A stretch of DNA of 64,000 nucleotides. Origin: an uncultured Phycisphaerales bacterium. Its GTDB lineage: Bacteria; Planctomycetota; Phycisphaerae; Sedimentisphaerales; Anaerobacaceae. The position numbers and the translations under genes were made by a program. Below the pieces are notes generated by a model, which saw nothing but the letters and a program-made list of their open reading frames with translations, ran no database searches and was not told where the DNA came from. The stretch covers positions 62,001 to 126,000 of the forward strand of contig CALEZT010000010.1 of the NCBI GenBank assembly GCA_937927975.1, in the 5' to 3' direction. Numbering within the stretch: position 1 is the stretch's first letter; the number at the start of each line of letters is the position of its first letter. Positions 8,951 through 17,579 of this stretch are shown piece by piece.

Positions 8951-9904
8951 ATGACACCGACCCATCAAGGTTCGATTCGACTCTTTCGCGCCGCAGGCAT
9001 CGATCTGTACCTGCACTGGTCCTGGTTCCTCGTGGCCTATTACCAGATCAGCCTGCGAGCGGGACGCTACACGTCCCTGACGTGGAATGTGCTGGAGTAT
9101 GTGGCCTTATTCTCCATCGTGCTCCTGCACGAGTTCGGGCATTCCCTGGCCTGCCGACAAGTGGGCGGTCGGGCCGAGCGCATCGTGCTGTGGCCCCTTG
9201 GAGGCGTCGCCTACGTCGATCCGCCGCAGAGGCCTGGCGCCACGCTCTGGAGTATCGCGGCCGGACCGCTCGTCAATGTGATTCTGATTCCCGTGCTGCT
9301 GTTGGCCGGAAGACTCGCGCAGACGACCGGTCTGACGCAAATGATGCCCGACGCCCTCCGCCTGCTGCGTACCATCGAATTCATCAACGTGGGCATCCTG
9401 ATCTTCAACCTCCTGCCCATCTACCCGCTGGACGGCGGGCAGATCCTTCGCTCTGTGCTGTGGTTCTTCTGTGGACGGGCCTGGAGCCTGGTGGTCGCGA
9501 CCCTCGTCGGCTTCGTCGGAGTCGCAGGCCTCTTCCTATTGGCTTTGGTTGAGCGATCGGCTTGGATCGGCCTTCTGGCCGTGTTCATCCTGCTGAACTG
9601 CTGGCGCGGGCTGCAGAACGCGATCAAACTCGTGCGCGCGGCGCGACAACCCCGGCGAGAGGGTTTCGCGTGCCCGACCTGTCGGACCAGCCCGCCCATG
9701 GGTCCACTCTGGGCGTGTCCCCATTGCCGCGCGGGGTTCGATGTTTTCGAGACACAAGCGGTCTGCCCCGTCTGCGGCGGTGTTTACCCCCTCACATCGT
9801 GTGGCCAGTGCGGGACCTGGAGCCCAATCGACGCGTGGAGGCTCTCGACGCCAACGCAAGGACTTGCGCCCGCAAATATGGAAATCGATCCCCGGCCCTG
9901 GTAG
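8951..9904 (+). CDS. M50 (site-2 protease-like) metalloprotease with zinc ribbons
   Basis: This 317-residue integral membrane zinc protease starts at ATG 8951 with AGAAGGG upstream. The core is a site-2-protease fold: a membrane segment carrying the metal-binding HEFGH motif (His60-His64), two further helices, and the second active-site motif NLLPIYPLDGGQ with Asp161. About four more hydrophobic segments follow to residue 225. The C-terminal 85 residues are cytoplasmic and hold CPTC, CPHC, CPVC and CGQC, which form two or more zinc-ribbon-like knuckles. Such proteases cleave substrates inside the membrane, often anti-sigma factors. The ribbon tail is not part of the standard SpoIVFB-like family and may bind a partner. 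The neighbours do not reveal the substrate. Confidence 0.85.
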   Translation: MTPTHQGSIRLFRAAGIDLYLHWSWFLVAYYQISLRAGRYTSLTWNVLEYVALFSIVLLHEFGHSLACRQVGGRAERIVLWPLGGVAYVDPPQRPGATLWSIAAGPLVNVILIPVLLLAGRLAQTTGLTQMMPDALRLLRTIEFINVGILIFNLLPIYPLDGGQILRSVLWFFCGRAWSLVVATLVGFVGVAGLFLLALVERSAWIGLLAVFILLNCWRGLQNAIKLVRAARQPRREGFACPTCRTSPPMGPLWACPHCRAGFDVFETQAVCPVCGGVYPLTSCGQCGTWSPIDAWRLSTPTQGLAPANMEIDPRPW

Positions 9905-10106
9905 CTCACCGGCAGATTCGGAACCCTTCGACTCCCCGCAACCGCGGGCTTGACGCCGCCACACAAGGAACGCCCGTCCACCCGACATCGTCTCAGAAAT
10001 CACCAAAAAAGGACGAACCGGTAACACGACGGTAACACACGTGGACGAAAGTACGGTTGTCCGAATGAGATTATCCGGCAAAACCGATTTGAGAAGGAGT
10101 GCAGCC

Positions 10107-13100
10107 ATGAGAACGTTTGCGAAGTACCTGATCGGCGTGTTGCTTCTGGCGGCCGTGACGGCGCCGGCGGCGTACGCCAAGACCGCGGCCGAGTTGCTTC
10201 GAGAAGGACTCTATGTCGAGGAGGTCGAGGGTGATCTCGACAAGGCGGTCGGGATCTACCAGCAGATCATTGAAGACCCCGCCGCCCCGAAGAACCTTGT
10301 GGCCCAGGCCCTGTACCGCCAAGGCGCCGTCTTCCTGAAGAAGAAGCAGGAACAGGAAGCCCGGGCGGTCTTCTCGAAACTGGTCGAGAACTACAGCGAC
10401 CAGACGGACGTCGTCGAGAAGGCCAAGCCCATGCTGGAAGAACTCGGCAACGCGGACCCCGCTTCGCTGATGCCGCCGGAGACCATCGCGTACATGGAGA
10501 TCGGCAGCCCCGGCCAGCAGGTCGCGACGATCCTCAACATGATCAAGGGCACGCCGGTCGAGCAGGTTCTGACGAACCTCAATCAGGGCGGGGGCAACCA
10601 CGTCGGTCCGGGCGCCGTGATCCAGAAGGTGCTCAGCCCCGCCATGGTGGGCGAGTTGAAGAAGATCCGCGGGATCGGCTTGGGCGTCACCGACCTGGCC
10701 CAGAACAATCCCCCCGCTGTGGCTGTGTTGTTCCCCGGCAGGAACAACTCGCTGGTCAGCCTGCTCCAATTGGGCCTCAGTGCGATAGGCCAGGCGGCGC
10801 CCGCCGTCGATGGCATGAATGTGATCACCTTCGCGGAAGGCGGCGGGGCAGCGTTTGACGATACGGTCGTAATCGCGGTCACCCCGTCGCCCAAGGGCAC
10901 GGAGTTGCTGCAACAAGCGATCAAGCGATACAAAGGTAAGGCGGCCGTGCCCTCGCTGGCATCGAGCAACAAGTCGTTCACGAGCATCAGCAAGCAGGCC
11001 CGGCAGCAGAACGCTCTGACGGTCTGGCTGAACGTCGATGAAACCTACGGTCGGCTCACGAAGATGATCCCGGCCGACCAGGTCCCGCCGCAGATCCAGA
11101 TGGCCAACAGCCTCGTGGACTTTCAGAACGTGGACGATCTCATCGCCTCGCTCTCCCTGCGAGAGACCGGCATCGCACTCGATGCGAACGTCAACTTCAA
11201 GGACGGCAACCGGTCGATGTTCTACAACCTGATCCGTACCCCGAACCTCAACAAGGAGGCCCTCAAGACCGTCCCGGCCAACGCGGTGGCGCTCATCAGC
11301 CTCACGCTCGGCGACGCCGACTCGGCGCAGGCCAAAGCCGCCTGCGCCAAGATCCGAGAGGTCTCTGGCCAGGACATCGGCTCCCAGATCTTCGGCAACA
11401 TCGAGCAGATCACCCTCTTCGCCGCTCCGCCGAAGGAAACGATGACCTCGCAGGGTTCCCCGATCCCGCCGGTCGCCCAGGCGTTCGGGCTGGCCGTCAC
11501 CAGCAAGAGCCCCGGACAGGTCCACCAACTCCTGACGAGCCTGTTGACGATGGCCAATCTGCTACCGCCGGACGGCCAGACCCCACCCAGTTTTCCGGAA
11601 TCCGGAAGATTTGACGTTATGCTGGCCCACAACATCAAGTTCTTCGGGCACACCAATCCGGCCAACAAGACTATGGTCCTGTCTCTGAACTCGCAGGTGG
11701 TGGACGCCTCGATCACCGCCGCCAGACAGGACAGTTCCATCGTCAACGCCGGCAACCTCCAGGACGCCCTGGCCACCTTGCCGCCGGCGACCAGCAAGCT
11801 CGTTCTGATCAACGTGGCCGGAGCGATCCAACTCACGTCGCAGGCCATGGAACTGCCGTCGCAGGAGGCTGCAGCGGAGGTCCGAAAGGCGTTGGACGAA
11901 CTCATCGCAGCGACTCCCAAGACCACGCTCCGTCTCCAGACGACCGAGCAGGACAACAGCTTCAGCCTCCGCCTGAGCCTGAGCGACATGCCTCCGGTCA
12001 AAGACCTGATCGGGCCCATCGCCAAGCTCGGCCAGGTGATGCACCAGACGACACAGTCCGCCTGGAGCCACGCCGGGCCGGCGCCGATCGCCATCGTCCC
12101 AGCCGATCGCCTGATCGAGATTGACGGCAAGGTGGACGATGCCTGGAGCAGCGTCAAGTCGCATACGATCGGCAACGTGGCCTACTCACCCGCCTCCGGC
12201 GAGGCCGATGCCTCCGCGAGCTTCAAGATGGTGTACGACAAGCAGGCCCTCTATGTCCTCGTGGACGTGAAAGACGACGAGCTGATCAACGACTCGGTCG
12301 AGTTCTGGCTCGACGACAGCGTCGAAATCTTCATCGACGCCGACAACAGCAAATCCCAGACCTACGGCCCGGGCGATTACCAGTACCACTTCGCCTGGGA
12401 CAGTTCCGCCCCTTCCATGGGCGAGACCAAGCACAACAAGACCGGCGGCGTCAAGTACGCCTTCGCTCGGACCGAAGGAGGTTATCGCCTGGAGATCAAA
12501 CTGCCCTGGTCCACGCTGGGAACCGAACCGAAACCTGGGGCCAAGATCGGCTTCGACGTCCACGTCAACGATGACGACGACGGCGGCGACCGCGACACCA
12601 AGCTCATGTGGGCCACCCAGCACGATATCGCCTGGCAGCATCCGGTGATGCTCGGAACGGGCGAACTGGCCGGCCTGATCGCGTGGTGGAAGTTCGACGA
12701 AAAAGCCGGTCGCACCGCGGCCGACAGCTCCGGCAACGACCGCCACGCCACCGTCCAGGGCGATCCCACCTGGCAACCCGCCGGCGGCAAGCTCGGCGGC
12801 GCGATCGCGCTGGGCGGCGACGGCGACTTCCTCACGGTCGAAGACGAATCCGCCTTCGACTCCACCGGCGGCGTCACCATCACAGCCTGGATCAAGGTCA
12901 CCTCGTTCGACCGCCCCTGGCAGGCCCTGGTCACCAAAGGCGACGGCGCCTGGCGGCTCCAGAGGAACAACGAGGCCGACACGCTCGAATTCGCCTGCAC
13001 GGGCCTCCAGATCCCCAACGGCAACCAGTACGGCAGCCTCTTCGGAAACCGCCCGATCGGCCGAAACGAGTGGCGCCATGTCGCAGGCGCCTTCGACGGC

Positions 13101-13304
13101 AAACGAATGTCGCTCTACGTGGACGGAACGCTCGATGCCTCGCAGGAGGCATGGGGCACGATCAATACCAACGATGTGCCGGTCCAGATCGGCGCCAACA
13201 CCGAGATGCAGGACCGCTTCTGGAACGGCCTGATCGACGATCTTCGTATCTACAACTATGGTTTGTCCGAGGCCCAGATCAAGGAGCTGGCCGCGGGCCG
13301 ATAA
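10107..13304 (+). CDS. Exported multidomain protein with CBM9-like and LamG domains
   Basis: The start is ATG 10107, preceded by GAAGGAG at an ideal distance; the product is 1065 residues. It has a signal peptide (MRTFAKYLIGVLLLAAVTAP), then a short TPR-like region (LDKAVGIYQQIIED, ALYRQGAVFLKKKQEQEA). A domain of about 500 residues resembling DUF3352 follows (MPPETIAYMEIGSPGQQ). Next comes a CBM9-like family domain at about residues 675-855 (IDGKVDDAWSSV, DSVEIFIDADN, EIKLPWSTLG). The C-terminal LamG/concanavalin-like domain begins near residue 857 (LIAWWKFDEKAGRTAADSSG and GLIDDLRIYNYGLSEAQI). The last two modules usually bind carbohydrate at the cell surface. I see no catalytic signature. 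A hairpin terminator follows, so the gene appears monocistronic. Confidence 0.75.
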   Translation: MRTFAKYLIGVLLLAAVTAPAAYAKTAAELLREGLYVEEVEGDLDKAVGIYQQIIEDPAAPKNLVAQALYRQGAVFLKKKQEQEARAVFSKLVENYSDQTDVVEKAKPMLEELGNADPASLMPPETIAYMEIGSPGQQVATILNMIKGTPVEQVLTNLNQGGGNHVGPGAVIQKVLSPAMVGELKKIRGIGLGVTDLAQNNPPAVAVLFPGRNNSLVSLLQLGLSAIGQAAPAVDGMNVITFAEGGGAAFDDTVVIAVTPSPKGTELLQQAIKRYKGKAAVPSLASSNKSFTSISKQARQQNALTVWLNVDETYGRLTKMIPADQVPPQIQMANSLVDFQNVDDLIASLSLRETGIALDANVNFKDGNRSMFYNLIRTPNLNKEALKTVPANAVALISLTLGDADSAQAKAACAKIREVSGQDIGSQIFGNIEQITLFAAPPKETMTSQGSPIPPVAQAFGLAVTSKSPGQVHQLLTSLLTMANLLPPDGQTPPSFPESGRFDVMLAHNIKFFGHTNPANKTMVLSLNSQVVDASITAARQDSSIVNAGNLQDALATLPPATSKLVLINVAGAIQLTSQAMELPSQEAAAEVRKALDELIAATPKTTLRLQTTEQDNSFSLRLSLSDMPPVKDLIGPIAKLGQVMHQTTQSAWSHAGPAPIAIVPADRLIEIDGKVDDAWSSVKSHTIGNVAYSPASGEADASASFKMVYDKQALYVLVDVKDDELINDSVEFWLDDSVEIFIDADNSKSQTYGPGDYQYHFAWDSSAPSMGETKHNKTGGVKYAFARTEGGYRLEIKLPWSTLGTEPKPGAKIGFDVHVNDDDDGGDRDTKLMWATQHDIAWQHPVMLGTGELAGLIAWWKFDEKAGRTAADSSGNDRHATVQGDPTWQPAGGKLGGAIALGGDGDFLTVEDESAFDSTGGVTITAWIKVTSFDRPWQALVTKGDGAWRLQRNNEADTLEFACTGLQIPNGNQYGSLFGNRPIGRNEWRHVAGAFDGKRMSLYVDGTLDASQEAWGTINTNDVPVQIGANTEMQDRFWNGLIDDLRIYNYGLSEAQIKELAAGR

Positions 13305-13333
13305 TCGAACCTGTCCTCCACATCAGGTGTCAA

Positions 13334-13369
13334 CGCGGAGGCCGGAGCCAGACCGGCCTCCTGCGTTTT
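13334..13369 (+). terminator. Rho-independent terminator after the CBM9/LamG gene
   Basis: CGCGGAGGCCGG (13334-13345) pairs with CCGGCCTCCTGCG (13353-13365), with one bulged base, and is followed directly by TTTT (13366-13369). It lies 30 bases after the stop codon at 13304. Confidence 0.75.
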
Positions 13370-13416
13370 CACCGATCGAGAACCGCAAACTCTCTCGCCG
13401 CTGACGGCTCTTGCAT

Positions 13417-13424
13417 GGTATACT
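13417..13424 (+). promoter_or_regulatory. Extended -10 promoter element before the histidine kinase
   Basis: TATACT at 13419-13424 forms part of TGGTATACT, which supplies the TGn extension one base upstream. No good -35 element is visible, as is common for extended -10 promoters. The kinase start codon lies about 90 bases downstream. Confidence 0.4.
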
Positions 13425-13514
13425 TCTCTCGCACAAACGTCGGCGACGAACGCCGTTGACGGGGTCTTGCTGACAAAGGAGCCTTACGTTGGGCCCGGAT
13501 TCTCGAGAGGACAG

Positions 13515-15563
13515 ATGCGACCGCTGACGAAAGCTATGCGCGGCATCAATCCTGGATACGGTCAGTTTCGGTGGGTCGTCCTGCTGCTGGCGGTGGCGGT
13601 GGTCCTGCCGACTCTATGTCTGCTGTGGTTCATGAACGAGGTCGTCAAGAGCGAGCGGCTTGCCGTTCGCCAGCGACTGACCTCGGTCTACAAGGCCAAG
13701 CTGGCCGATGCGACCGAGCGGATCGAGCAGAGGTGGGCCGAACGATGCCGTGTGCTGGAGGGACGGCCCGCGCTCTCCCCCTACGGCCAGTTTGCCGCGG
13801 CCGTCGGGCAGTTCGACTATGCCGGCCTGCTTGTTTACGATGGCGCCGGACGCCGGCTGTACCCCACTCTCTCCGCGGACAGTGGCCCTGCCGTGAGCCC
13901 ATTCGCAGGCTTCGCCGACGCAATGGAGATGGAGCTGACCCAACAGTACGAACAGGCGGTCGAACGCTACGAGCAGTACGCGCGAATCAGCGACAACCGA
14001 GACCGCCTGGCCGCATGGATCGGCAAGAGTCGCGCCCTGGCCCGGCTCGGCCGGCTCGATCAGGCCCTCACCGAATGCCGACGGGCCGCTGCCAGCCCTC
14101 TGGCCCAGACAGGCGACGCCCGCTGCCTGGGCCTGATCGCCAACGCGCGCCTCCTCATGCTGAGCTGGCTGAAAGACAACCCGGCCTATACCGACCTCTA
14201 TGACGAAATCTTCGCCAGGCTGCTTTCGGTCTTGTACCGCGAGAACGACGCGGGATTCGCCCTCGCGGCCGACGAGAACCTGTTCCTGGCCCGCAAGGCG
14301 GTCGAACTCGGCCTGGAGAACGGTCTGCTGGATCGCTACGCCGGGCTCTTCGAAGGCGCGGCTTTGCCCGACCTGATGGACGCGGAAGAACGTTCGATCT
14401 CGCTGGCCCAGAGATTCCCCACGATCGACGCGTTCGCCCAGTGGGAGGTCGGCAAGCTCCAGCCGCTGATCCGCGACGGGAACGATTTCTATGGAATGAT
14501 CCGCCCGACCAGTCGCGGCCTGTGCGTGGCTGTCGTCGCGCGAGACACCCTCGCCAACACGATGGTGGATTTCGCGCGGGACTTCCAGGACGACAACGTC
14601 GAGTACACCATCCTGGACGAAACCAACCATGTCGTTGCCGGTCAGGGGGAGATCGCGAGAGAACCCTTCGCCGCCGGCATGGTCGGACGTCATCTGCCCG
14701 ACTGGAAAGTCCTGCTGTTCTTCAAAGGCGGCGACGTGTTCGAGCGGGTCGCCAGCGAGCGAGTGGCGGTATACACCTGGACCGGCCTGCTGGTCATCGG
14801 CCTGATCCTCGGCTGCGGGGGCGTTGCCGCCAAGAGCATCGGCAAGCAGGTCCGTCTCAACAAGCTCAAGAACGACTTCATCGCAACGGTGACCCACGAA
14901 CTCAAGACGCCGCTGGCCTCGATGCGGGTCCTGGTCGACACCTTGCTCGACGGCAGCTACAGCAATCCCAACCAGGTCATGGAATACCTGCAACTGGTGT
15001 CGAAGGAGAACGAACGCCTGAGCCGGCTCATCGATAACTTCCTGACCTTCTCGCGAATGGAGCGGAACAAGCAGGCTTTCCAAATGCGGCCGGTCAGTCC
15101 CACGAGCATCGCCCGCACCGCGGCGCAGGCGGTCCAGACCAAGCTCGGACGAGGCAACTGTCGGTTCGAGACGGACATCCCCGACGAGTTGCCGCTGGTC
15201 AAGGCCGACCACGACGCCATGGTCACCGTCCTGGTCAACCTGCTGGACAACGCCTACAAGTACACCCAGGAAGAGAAAGAGATCCGTCTGTCCGCGGGAA
15301 TCGCCTCCAAATCCACTCCTGGGGTCGTCTTCACCGTTCGTGACAACGGCGTCGGCATCCCACGACGAGCCCTCAAGAAGATCTTCCGGCGGTTCTACCA
15401 GGTGGATCGCAGCCTGTCCCGCCGGGCCGAGGGTTGCGGCCTGGGCTTGAGCATCGCCAAGTTCATTGTCGACGCCCACAAGGGCAAGATCGCCGTGGAG
15501 AGCAAACCCGGCCAAGGCAGCACATTCACGATCACCCTCCCCATCGACGCAGATACGCACTGA
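13515..15563 (+). CDS. Membrane sensor histidine kinase
   Basis: This 682-residue kinase starts at ATG 13515 after GAGAGGA; a strong AAAGGAG at 13476-13481 leads only to a frame that stops quickly. The first membrane helix is at about residues 18-38. A large extracytoplasmic sensor region of about 375 residues includes a TPR-like stretch (LTQQYEQAVERYEQYARI). The second helix is VYTWTGLLVIGLILGCGG. There is no HAMP signature. The kinase core has the H box NDFIATVTHELKTPLASM (phospho-acceptor His461), the N box VNLLDNAYKYT, DNGVGIP, the F box RRFYQVD and GCGLGLSIAKF. All catalytic boxes are intact. No response regulator is adjacent, so it is an orphan here. The sensed signal is unknown. Confidence 0.88.
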   Translation: MRPLTKAMRGINPGYGQFRWVVLLLAVAVVLPTLCLLWFMNEVVKSERLAVRQRLTSVYKAKLADATERIEQRWAERCRVLEGRPALSPYGQFAAAVGQFDYAGLLVYDGAGRRLYPTLSADSGPAVSPFAGFADAMEMELTQQYEQAVERYEQYARISDNRDRLAAWIGKSRALARLGRLDQALTECRRAAASPLAQTGDARCLGLIANARLLMLSWLKDNPAYTDLYDEIFARLLSVLYRENDAGFALAADENLFLARKAVELGLENGLLDRYAGLFEGAALPDLMDAEERSISLAQRFPTIDAFAQWEVGKLQPLIRDGNDFYGMIRPTSRGLCVAVVARDTLANTMVDFARDFQDDNVEYTILDETNHVVAGQGEIAREPFAAGMVGRHLPDWKVLLFFKGGDVFERVASERVAVYTWTGLLVIGLILGCGGVAAKSIGKQVRLNKLKNDFIATVTHELKTPLASMRVLVDTLLDGSYSNPNQVMEYLQLVSKENERLSRLIDNFLTFSRMERNKQAFQMRPVSPTSIARTAAQAVQTKLGRGNCRFETDIPDELPLVKADHDAMVTVLVNLLDNAYKYTQEEKEIRLSAGIASKSTPGVVFTVRDNGVGIPRRALKKIFRRFYQVDRSLSRRAEGCGLGLSIAKFIVDAHKGKIAVESKPGQGSTFTITLPIDADTH

Positions 15564-15586
15564 GGTGCGTCCTGTGCCGCGTCCGA

Positions 15587-15615
15587 TTGATCGGCCTGCA
15601 CGAGTCGAGTACAAT
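15587..15615 (+). promoter_or_regulatory. Promoter for the M48 protease gene
   Basis: TTGATC (15587-15592), a 17-base spacer and TACAAT (15610-15615) lie just after the kinase stop codon and about 57 bases before the protease ATG, so the protease is probably transcribed separately. Confidence 0.55.
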
Positions 15616-15671
15616 GCGACCTCGTTCGGCATCGGCCGAACCTGAGTTGGAGATACGAGTAAGGAGAGGTC

Positions 15672-17576
15672 ATGTTTTGCTGTACGATGCATCGTGCGAG
15701 GCCTGCTCTGCAAGGGCGGATTCACGTCGCAGGATTGCTGATGGCGTTGATTCTGATTTGGGGGGGAAGCTGCGCATCGACCCGTGTGGAGCCGCTGACA
15801 AACCTCGCCGATCCCCCCGTTCTTCACCCGACCGAACAATCGCTCTGGGAGATTGCCGACCGTCTCGAAGGCCAGATCGCCACGTATGTGAAGCCCGCGA
15901 CCGGCCACGAGCAGGCGGAGCAATACCTCATCGAAATCCTGCGGAAGCTGACGCCGGACTTCAGCGAATCCAGACCTGCTATCCGCATTCGCATCCTGCC
16001 GGACCCGAGCCCCAACGCGTTCGTCATGCCCAACGGCGCGATGTACGTCAACAGCGGCCTGCTGGCCCTCCTGGAAAACGAGGCGCAGATCGCAACGGTT
16101 CTCGCCCATGAACTCGCCCACTTCCGCTATCGACACAGCTATCGCGAGAAGGTCAAAGAGAACAACGAGATGATCAAAGGGGCCATCTTCGGCGGCGCCC
16201 TGGCGGTACTGGCGAACACGAAGGAAACGGGCAATTCGGCCGCCGACCTCTGGCGGATCAGCAGCGTCAGCGGGTATTCGCGACAGTTGGAGAACGAGGC
16301 CGACCACGTGGGCCTGTTGGCGGTCCTCCAGGCGGGATACGAACCCGAGCAAACCGTCCGCGCCTTCGAACGGCTGCAGACGGTCCAGGAAGACGACGAT
16401 GCGGAGGACGCGAGGTTCGCGACGCACCCGCGGCTCCGTGAGCGGATCGCCAGCTACCGCAAACGCCTTCAACAGCCCGACATCCAACGGCAAGCGACGG
16501 GCCGCCTCGTCGCGGAGGACGTGTACGAGGACAAGCTCTTCGAGGTCATCCTCGCCAATGCGCGGCTGAATCTGGACGAGGAGAACTACGCTCTGGCCCG
16601 AGAGAACCTGCGAAGATGCCTGAGGGTGAATCCCAAGTCGGGCCGGGCCCATTTCCTGTCGGGCGAACTGGAGCGAAACGGTCCGATGGGCAGCTCGTTT
16701 TCGGCTCTGGACTGCTATTCCCGGGCGCTTCGCTGGGACCCCAACTGCGTCGAGGCGCATCGAGAGATCGGCCTGCTCCAGAGGGAGTTGGGAGACCGGG
16801 ACAAGGCGCGCGAGTCGTTGCGTGCATACATGGAACGCGCAGGCAATGCTGCCGACGCCCCCCTGATCCGAAGCTACCTGGAACAAATCGGGGACGACAA
16901 TGCGCCGCTCCCGACGCCGTATCGTCCGCTGCGAATCACCCCACAGTCCCTGCGGGACAAGGGCTGGACTGTCGGCATTGTCCCCATGTTCATCCCGGAC
17001 GACGTCGTCGAGCCGGGCAAGAGGAAAGACGAGTTCGAACGGGCGCTGGTCGAGAGACTCCAGCAGGCGGGATTCACCGCGGCGCCCTCCTCGGCGTATG
17101 AGACCATCTACGAGTCTCTAAAGAAGACGATGGGCGCCCTCTATGACCCCAACACCGGCAAGCCCCTGGAGGACCGCCACGACCTCGTCGCGAAGTACGC
17201 CTTCCGCGAGTACATCCGGGCTCATCGAATTGACGTTTTGGTGTTTCCGGCGCTTGTCACAGTTCCCGCCAAATGGCGGACGAATCGCGCCGAATGGCAC
17301 GGCGTGCGAGAGGCCACCACAGGCAAAGAGGGGTTCTGGGCCGACAGGGCGGCGCCGTCGGCTTACGGCACGATCCCGGCCCTCTCCTTCCGCATGCACA
17401 TCTCGAACGTCTATGGCGATCTGTGCTACTACGGATTCGGCGGCATTCAGTTGTGCAGCCGGATCGTCCGAGGCGATTTCGTCGATGTCCCCATGCACGA
17501 GATGCTGACCGACTCCGCCAAGAACGTCCGGAGCGTGGACATCGCATGCCAGGCTCTGCTGAAGGAATCTAAGTAG
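15672..17576 (+). CDS. M48 family metalloprotease with TPR repeats
   Basis: This 634-residue protein starts at ATG 15672 after a strong AAGGAGAGG. The N-terminus is a signal peptide ending in IWGGSCAS. A Cys at about residue 34 could be lipidated, but the preceding residues fit the lipobox poorly. The protease domain spans about residues 50-270 and carries HELAHFRYRH (zinc site His146-His150) and the third-ligand motif ENEADHVG. It resembles the BepA/YfgC group of periplasmic quality-control proteases, which also carry TPRs. Two or three TPRs follow at about residues 290-400 (YALARENLRRCLRVNP, ALDCYSRALRWDPNC). The C-terminal 220 residues are unassigned. The gene converges tail-to-tail on the beta-helix gene with only three bases between stop codons. 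Confidence 0.85.
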   Translation: MFCCTMHRARPALQGRIHVAGLLMALILIWGGSCASTRVEPLTNLADPPVLHPTEQSLWEIADRLEGQIATYVKPATGHEQAEQYLIEILRKLTPDFSESRPAIRIRILPDPSPNAFVMPNGAMYVNSGLLALLENEAQIATVLAHELAHFRYRHSYREKVKENNEMIKGAIFGGALAVLANTKETGNSAADLWRISSVSGYSRQLENEADHVGLLAVLQAGYEPEQTVRAFERLQTVQEDDDAEDARFATHPRLRERIASYRKRLQQPDIQRQATGRLVAEDVYEDKLFEVILANARLNLDEENYALARENLRRCLRVNPKSGRAHFLSGELERNGPMGSSFSALDCYSRALRWDPNCVEAHREIGLLQRELGDRDKARESLRAYMERAGNAADAPLIRSYLEQIGDDNAPLPTPYRPLRITPQSLRDKGWTVGIVPMFIPDDVVEPGKRKDEFERALVERLQQAGFTAAPSSAYETIYESLKKTMGALYDPNTGKPLEDRHDLVAKYAFREYIRAHRIDVLVFPALVTVPAKWRTNRAEWHGVREATTGKEGFWADRAAPSAYGTIPALSFRMHISNVYGDLCYYGFGGIQLCSRIVRGDFVDVPMHEMLTDSAKNVRSVDIACQALLKESK

Positions 17577-17579
17577 CGA

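Noticed and set aside
13614..16886. Minus-strand open frame of 1090 codons
   Set aside because: It is antisense to the histidine kinase and M48 protease genes, which have intact catalytic motifs. The antisense product shows none.
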